From Dyella_B sp035486915 (GTDB lineage Bacteria > Pseudomonadota > Gammaproteobacteria > Xanthomonadales > Rhodanobacteraceae): DNA of 62,701 bases. Positions within the stretch are counted from its first letter, which is position 1; each line of letters starts with the position of its first letter. The translations under genes and the position numbers were made by a program. Positions 17,055-24,900 of the stretch are shown here, piece by piece. The notes under the pieces were generated by a model that saw nothing but the letters and a program-made list of their open reading frames with translations, did not search any database and was not told the origin of the DNA. The stretch spans positions 1 through 62,701 of the forward strand of contig NZ_DATHMR010000178.1 of the NCBI RefSeq assembly GCF_035486915.1, given 5' to 3'.

Positions 17055-18884
17055 ATGAAGAATGTATCCGCTGGAAAGCGAGCGATGTGGTGTTTGCTAG
17101 TCAGCATGATGGCGTGGATGCAAGGCGCTTGGGCTGTATTGCCGTCCACTCAGGTTCCCGACATTCCGGTAGCGGCGCGGCGCCCTCTGGATCAGCCTCA
17201 GCCGCCGCCAGGTCCTGGTCCGAGTGCTGCGACGATAGATGCGTGGCAGGATCGCAAGTTCGGCATGTTCATTCACTTCGGCCTGTATTCCTTGGCCGGT
17301 GGCATGTGGAATGGCCATCGCGTGGATAACGGTTATAGCGAGCAGATTCTCGCCAATGCGCCGATACCGCCCAACGAATACGAAGCACTGGCAAAACGCT
17401 TCGATCCCGTAAATTTCGATGCCGACGCGATTGTCGCCCTCGCCAAGGCCGCGGGCATGAAGTTCATCGTTATCACGGCCAAGCATCATGACGGGTTCAA
17501 TTTGTTCCAAACCGCGCAAACGCCCTATAACGCGGTGGATGGCACGCCTTATCACAAAGATATCGTCAAACAACTAGCGGACGCCTGTGCGCGTGCTGGC
17601 CTGAAGTTCGGTGTCTACTACTCGACGATCGATTGGCATCATCCGGGCGGCAACACATATATCGAAGGCAACAGCAATCCGATCACGCCTGCGCAGGAAG
17701 CATTCAATGTTGCGCAGCTCAAGGAGTTGTTGAGCCACTACGGACCCATCGCCGAAATCTGGTTTGATATGGGCAAGCCTACGTCGGCGCAAAGTACTCA
17801 CTTCGCGCAAACCGTGCATGTACTGCAGCCGCAAACCATGATCTCCGGGCGCGTTTGGAATTATCGTGGCGACTTCGCTGTTATGGGCGACAACGGCGAG
17901 CCCGACGTATCGGTCGAACTGCCCTGGCAAGCGCCCGCATCCATGTTTCCGGAAACCTGGGGCTATCGCTCCTGGCAATCGAGGACGGACTTGCCAGGCA
18001 AGATTCGCGAGAACATCACTCGATTGGTTCGTGTCGTGAGCCAAGGCGGCAACTACATTCTTAATATCGGTCCAGAGGGAGATGGCTCCGTCGTGCCTTA
18101 CGAAGCGCAGGTGCTGCAAGGCATCGGTGCGTGGCTGCAGCGCAACGGCGCTGCCATTTACGCCACTCGCAAACAGCCGTTCGCAGCGTTGGACTTTGGT
18201 TATGCAACGGTGGGGCCGCACGCGATCTATCTGTTCGTGGCCAAAATGCCTGCGGACCACCAGCTTCATCTACCTGGGTTGATCGACACCGCACTAGGTC
18301 GCGCATATCGACTTGGTTCACCCGGTGCCACCGTTGAAATACAGCACGATGCCGACGGTGTAAGCATCCCATTGGATCGTCTACCGAATTGGCCCCTTGC
18401 GGATGCCGGTGGCTCCCATGTGGATTCCTTCATGGCTGTCGTTGTGCTGCCCTTCAAGGGCGTGCTTCATGTTCGCCCGCAGGCTATCGCCGCAGCGCGC
18501 GATGGCCGCTTTCACTTGCTGCCTGCGCAGGCCTCGCACTATCTCAACTACAACGGCGACGGCTACGAAGATCCCGCCACGCTTTATAAACTTGCCTGGC
18601 AGCTCGACGCGAATGCGTCGAATTACGTCCTCACTGTCAGCTATACGCCTCTGCCTCAGCACACTCAGATGGATCTATGGGTCGATGGACAACGCTATCC
18701 GCTGAATTTGACGGGTGCTGTTGCGGACAACCAGAACATCGCTAGCCAAACCACTCGCGTGCACCGAGACCGCAATGCGCATCCTTACGGGATGCAACTA
18801 GAGCTCACGCCCCACTCGCCATTCGAACAGGGCAGCCGCCTACCAGTGACCATACATTCGATAGAGCTATCGCCGACGCGGTGA
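17055..18884 (+). CDS. Secreted alpha-L-fucosidase (GH29)
   Basis: Retaining exo-glycosidase that removes terminal alpha-L-fucose. The 609-residue protein has a signal peptide (about 1-27, ending QGAWA) and a GH29 catalytic barrel from about residue 55: WQDRKFGMFIHFGLYS, then ITAKHHDGFNLF and VYYSTIDWHHP. Asp238 in EIWFDMG occupies the position of the family's catalytic nucleophile. The C-terminal 200 residues are beta-rich, as in GH29 enzymes with accessory domains. It is convergent with the giant GH2/GH64 gene (34-base gap), so two secreted glycan-active proteins are neighbours. No TonB-dependent receptor or SusD-like gene is nearby. Confidence 0.93.
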   Translation: MKNVSAGKRAMWCLLVSMMAWMQGAWAVLPSTQVPDIPVAARRPLDQPQPPPGPGPSAATIDAWQDRKFGMFIHFGLYSLAGGMWNGHRVDNGYSEQILANAPIPPNEYEALAKRFDPVNFDADAIVALAKAAGMKFIVITAKHHDGFNLFQTAQTPYNAVDGTPYHKDIVKQLADACARAGLKFGVYYSTIDWHHPGGNTYIEGNSNPITPAQEAFNVAQLKELLSHYGPIAEIWFDMGKPTSAQSTHFAQTVHVLQPQTMISGRVWNYRGDFAVMGDNGEPDVSVELPWQAPASMFPETWGYRSWQSRTDLPGKIRENITRLVRVVSQGGNYILNIGPEGDGSVVPYEAQVLQGIGAWLQRNGAAIYATRKQPFAALDFGYATVGPHAIYLFVAKMPADHQLHLPGLIDTALGRAYRLGSPGATVEIQHDADGVSIPLDRLPNWPLADAGGSHVDSFMAVVVLPFKGVLHVRPQAIAAARDGRFHLLPAQASHYLNYNGDGYEDPATLYKLAWQLDANASNYVLTVSYTPLPQHTQMDLWVDGQRYPLNLTGAVADNQNIASQTTRVHRDRNAHPYGMQLELTPHSPFEQGSRLPVTIHSIELSPTR

Positions 18885-18918
18885 TTTGCGTCGGCAGCCT
18901 GCCCTACTGCATTGAGCA

Positions 18919-21900
18919 CTACCAGCCGATGCCGAATGCCATGTGCTCTGGCTGTTGTGTCGTAATCGTTGTGCTCTGGTTGTTGTTGTCGTCGTACGAG
19001 AAACCGTATGCCAACCCACTGACCGAGTGTTGATGCCAGAACCACGAATAGAAGTTGGCCGGCGAGGTTGGGTAATAGGTCGAAGCATTCGCCCAGTTCG
19101 TGGGAGTCAGCAGCACGCCACGATTTGTTGCCGCGCAGATCTGGTTTTCCAACTGCAACTGGATGGCGTTCTCGTCCTGTTGCTGAGGCGAGCTTCCTGG
19201 AACGCCACTGGCCATTGTGCCTGCGCATTCAAGCACATCCTGCGTAGACGGTTGTTGGACAACAAAGGTCTCGCCAACGTTGGCGGCAGCGGGATTAACC
19301 TCCGTAAAGGTCATGGCCGATCCCACAGCGGTGCCGCTGAATTGGCGGCCGTTGAGGGTCAACGTCAGCGGTGTGGCGCTGAACTGCGCCCACGCGCTTG
19401 CGATGTAGCTGGCGAAGTAATTTCCGTTGGTTCCACCGGTATTGAATGTGGTTTCCGCGGGCGAGAGGATGCGCAAATTGCTCGGTGCCGGCGTATTGAA
19501 GGCTGCCGGTGTTTGACTGACGTATTCCTGGTCAAGGTTGGCGATCGACTCGTTGATACCTACCTGCATGTGGTAGGTCTCCTTGGCCCCCCACACATCC
19601 AGCAGAAGCGGCAAGCCGAACTGATTGACCTGCGTGGTGTTGATAAAGATGCCGCCGTTTGCGCCGTAGGTAAACTCATACCAATCGTAGTGAACGTTGA
19701 TGTTGGGATCGGTGTTGTTGAGCGGATTGGGGCCTGCGTATCCGTTGTTGCCACCGTTCGCGCCAGCCATGATCGACATATACAGCGGACTGCCTTCCGA
19801 AATGTAGATACGCCCGGACGTCAGCGGCGGCAACAGCAGCTGATGATTGGCCTGCGCAAGCGTGAAGGCGTAGTTGGGATACGTCTGCCCGTTCGGTGCG
19901 ACCAATGCGTTTGCAGCCGTGTTGTCTGCGACATTGGCCGGCGTGACAGTACCGTCGTAGTTAACCCACGAGAGTGCTCCGGTGGCCGGATCGTTGCCGA
20001 GGATCTCGACATAGATCTGATTGTCTGCCCATGCGCCGTTGGTGTTGTTGTTGAGGTCGGTGGCAATGACACCGGGAACGACCGTATAGCTGGGTGCAAG
20101 ATTGACGCTCAGCGTTGCGGCCGACGACGTCGCAGATCCGGCAGAGTTGCTGACTGAGACTGTGAAAGCACTGGCGTTATCCGGATAAGTGGTTCCGGGT
20201 GTTGTGTAACTCGCACTCGTTGCCTCAGCAATGGCGGTGCCATTCTTGTACCACTGATAAGCCAGCGAGCCGCCGCTCGCCGCCACGGTGAAGGTGGCTG
20301 TGCGTCCAATTGTGACGGTCTGACTTGTCGGCGCGGTCGTAATGACAGGTGCAGTTACCGTGCCGGAGCCAGAGCCCGATGCCGGTGTCGTGGTGATAGC
20401 CGTGTTGGAAGCGGGAGACGTGCCAGCCGCATTGGCCGCTTCGACGACGTAAGAGTACGTGGTCGATGCCGTCAGGCCCGTATCGCTGTAAACACTTCCA
20501 GCTACACCATTTACGATGGGAGTGCCGTTGCGAATGACCGTATACGTCACACCGGAGGTGGCCGATGCAGTCCAGCTGAGATCGACTTCACTCGACGAAG
20601 GAGCCGTTGCCGTCAGGTTTGTCGGCGCAAGCGGAATCGCCATCGTGCTGGCGCTGGCTTGTGTCGTCGGTGCGGACGTGCCGGACGTATTGGAAGCTTC
20701 GATCACGTAGTAGTACGTCGTATTTACCGTAAGACCGGTATCCGAATAGCTGGTGCCGGTTGCCGTGGCAATTTGATTTGCGCTGGAAGGCGTAAAGCCG
20801 GACGTCGTGCTGCGGAAGACATCGTAGACCACGCCGGGCGCTGACGAAGCCGTCCAGTTCACGTTGATCTGGCTGGCCGAAACGGATGTCGCCGACAGAT
20901 TGCTCGGTGAGCCGATGGGCGCAGAGACCACTTCGATGCCGTTGATTTCGGCGTTATCGGTAATCGTGGTGAACTGCAGCACGATCTGGCCTTGCGCATT
21001 CGCAGTCGCCGTGAAGGGCTCTACCACTGCAATGTCCTGGCCGCCGGCCGTTGCGATGATATCGAAGTTGCTCAACACCTGCGTACCGTTGATGCCCACG
21101 TTGAACACGCGCTGCCCTGGCTTGGTCCAGTAGAACTCGTCGAAGTGCAGACGCACCGTGTAGCTGGCCCCGGCAGTCAGACCCGTAAGCGTATAAGTGA
21201 AGTTGTTGCCGGAACGCTGGTGCTGGTAAACCGACTGAGGCGCGGGATTCGTCACACCGGACGTATTGATCGTCGAACCCGTACCGGATGCACCACCGCC
21301 GTTGAAGTCCTCATCGGCGACATAGGAACCCGCTGCAGGACCACCGGCGCTGATCGCAAGCACATCGGAGCCACACCCCGAAGCGCAGTTGACATCGAAC
21401 GTAGTGGCCGTAGCAGTGTTGGACGCCATGGACGTACCCGCCGAATCGACCGCCTCGACCGTATAAGAGTAGGTCGTGGTGGATGTGAGACCGGTATCGC
21501 TGTAGGTCGTTCCGGCCAGGCCATTGACCACAGCCGTTCCGTTACGGAACACCGTATACATCACTCCCGACGCTGCCGATGCCGTCCAGCTCAGATTGAT
21601 CTGGCTGGAAGACGCCACGGTTGCCGCCAGATTCGATGGCGCGTTGGGCGGCGTATTCGTAGCAGACGCCGTTTCAACTTCGATGCCGTTGACCGCTGCG
21701 TTGTCTTTGACCGAGACGAACTGGAGCACGATTTGCCCCTGCGCATTGGCTGTCGCCGCAAACTGCTCGACGATCGCAATGTCCTGGCCGCCGGCCGCCG
21801 CGAAGATATCGAAGTTGGTCAGTACCTGCGTACCGTTGATGCTGATGTTGGAGACACGCTGACCCGCCTGAGTCCAATAGAACTCATCGAAGTGCAAGCG

Positions 21901-24900
21901 CACCACGTAGTTCGCGCCTGGCGTCAAACCGGGAAGCGTATAGGTGAAGTTGCCGAAGCGTTGATTCTGATAAACCGACTGCGGCGCAGGATTGGTCACG
22001 CCATTGATATTGATCGTCGCATTGGTGCCCGATGGTGTGCCGCCATTGAAGTCTTCGTCGGCGGCGAAATAGCCAGCCGCAGGGCCACCTGCACTAATCG
22101 CGATCGCATCCGGACTGCTGCAGTTCGTCGTGCATGCGGAAACGGGCGTCGTTGCTGTCGCCGTGTTGGACGCCGCTGAAGCGCCTGCTGCATCCGTGGC
22201 TTCGACGATATAGTAATAGGTGGCGGCCGCAGTCACGCCAGTATCCGAATACGTGGTTCCGGATGTCGTGGCGATCTGGTTTGCACTGGATGGAGTGAAC
22301 CCGGCCGCGCTGCTGCGATAGATCGTGTAGCTGACCGTGCAGCCTGTTCCCGCCGTGCTCGCGCCCCAGGTCAGATTCACTTGATTGGAAGCACTGGCGC
22401 CAGCAGCCAGTGTGCCTGGCGTGCTCGGAACAGCGTTACAGCTGTTCTGTTGTACCGCGAGTGTGGCCAGGTTACTGGTGGTCGTGCCGAATACGTCGCT
22501 GATAGCTATGCTGAAGACTGCACCATTGTTGGCCGCTGTGGTGGCCGGTGTCGTGTAGCTCGATGACGTTGCGCCCGCGATAGGCGTTCCGTTTACGGAC
22601 CACTGGTAGGTCAAGGTGCCAAGACCCGTCGCCGTCGCGCTGAACGTTGCCGGTTGTCCCACGGCGACGGCCTGATTGGTCGGTTGTGCCGTAATGACAG
22701 GCACGGTCCCTGCGTCGGTGCCCGAGACACACAACGTGGCGCCAGGATAATTGTTGGTGACCTGATAATTGGATGTGCCGTCGAAACTCACCACCGCGGA
22801 TTTCGTGGAATCATTCGGATCAACCGTTGATGTCCACGTACTCCACGTTCCTGAAAAGGCGGTCGTGTTGTTATTCACACCACCGATGCTGAACGCTTCC
22901 GACTGCGTGGGCAGACGCATATTGATGCTCGCGCAATAGGCCTGCGCATTCACGCCTGTGAACTGCGAACCTGGCGTCGTGTCCGTCATCACGGTGCGCG
23001 TCCAGGTCAAACCGGTCAGATTGTCCGTCACCAAGCTGGAGTTCGATGCGTTGACGGTATATCGATCCGTTGCGCTACAGCATTGCGCCACGTTGTAGAC
23101 CTGGAACTCATAGACCGAGTAGCCATACTGTGTCGCGCGCTGTATCCCCAACAGCCGAACATAACGTCCGGTTACCGTCGGGAAGTTGAGCGTTTCCGTT
23201 CCGCCCACACCCGCGTTGTTGGTGTAGGCCACATTCCATGTCGGATTGGTTGCCGGATCGGCGTTGGTGTAGAGAATCTGATACTGGGTCGCGTACGCGT
23301 TTTCCCAGTTGATGATCACGGTATTGAAGGATTGCGTCGAACCCAGATCGATCTGCAACCACGAGGGATCGACGCCGGGGACGGCTGGCGTCGGTGGTGC
23401 GCCGGCGGTCGCAGAACCCCAACGCGTAGAAAGATTGCCGTCGACAGCGTTCTCCGGTCCCAGACATCCCGTGCCTGTGTACGGCGGCGTTGTCGTTCCG
23501 TCATTGCACGCATTCTGCGTGCTGCTTGAAGTCGCAACCGCATTCAGTGCCAGATTGACACCCGGCGGCGCAAGCGTGATTTGCGCCGCGTTGCTGGTAG
23601 CAGGCGCAGCCGCATCGTTATTCACCGTGACGGTGTAAGCGCCGACGTTCGCAGCACTCACCGCAGGAACCGAATAAGTCAGCGTATTGGACTGTTGCGT
23701 GCCACTGGTGAGAATGGTGGCGGTGCCTCCCGGAGGCGTGAACTGCCACTGATACGTAAACGGCGGAGACCCGGCAACGACAGCCGTAAATTGAACAGGC
23801 TCATTGACGGGCACGATGGCGTTGGCAGGCTGCGTCGCAAAGGACACCGCGGTTGCAGCACCGACCGTCACCACTGCGGTCGAGGATTGAACCGCGCCGA
23901 GGTCATTGGTGACCACCACATAGAAACTTGCGCTACCGGCCGCTGTAAAAACCGGCGTGGTGTACGACGCTTGATTGGCGCCTGCAATAGCACCCGAACC
24001 CACCTGATACCACTGATAGGTGAGTGTCGGCGAACCCGTTGCCGCCACCGTGAGCGTCGCCGATTCGCCAGCCACCACCACTTGAGATGCCGGCTGTGTG
24101 GCGATAACCACGTTAGCGGGCGCATCGACACTGAGCGTGACGGGTGCCGATGTCACCGTACCGGAGCTGCTGCTTATCGTCACGGTGAAGGTGTCACCGT
24201 TATTCGCAGCGCTCGTCGCAGGTGTCGTGTATGCAGCGCTGGTTGCACCGGCGATCGGGCCGCTCGAATCGGACCACTGATAACTGAGCGTGCCCGAACC
24301 CGAAGCGACCACACTGAAGGTTGCCGGATAGCCCGACGTTGTCGCCACGCTCACGGGTGGAACGATGATAACCGGAGCCTGCGATTGCGATTGCGACGAA
24401 GCCGCCGGTGCCACCGAGGTCAACGTAACACTGCTGCTTGTCAGCCCAGGTGCACTAGCCGTCACGGTGACGGTGCCGGGCGTAAACGTGCTGCGCAACG
24501 CAATTTTCTGCAATCCGCCTTCGAAGTTCAGTTCCGGATCGCCGGGCGAGTGGAAGAAGGCGTAAGGCACGCCTTGAATCACAGTGCTGTTCGCTTGCGA
24601 GAAAGCATCCTGGTAGTAACTCGTCCACGAGGGATCGGCGACGAGTTGCTGCGTGCCACCCATGTAGGTGGCCGGTCCGGACACGGAGAACGTAACGTTG
24701 TCCTTTGCCGTCGGCACAAGGTTGCCATCGGCATCTTCCACCTGTGCAACGACAAAGGCAGCATCCGAACCATTGGCTGTCCACTGAAAACTCGTGCCAT
24801 CCGGCTTGGTCACATCAGGAACAACGCTGAGAACAATCTTGCTTTCTGTTCCTGCGGTCGTACGGGTATCGCTTACACCCTGCACGGGATTGCCGTTCGC

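Noticed and set aside
20992..22179. A 395-residue plus-strand frame inside the giant gene
   Set aside because: Low-complexity Arg/Gly-rich shadow opposite malectin and FN3 modules, with repeats only because the coding strand repeats.
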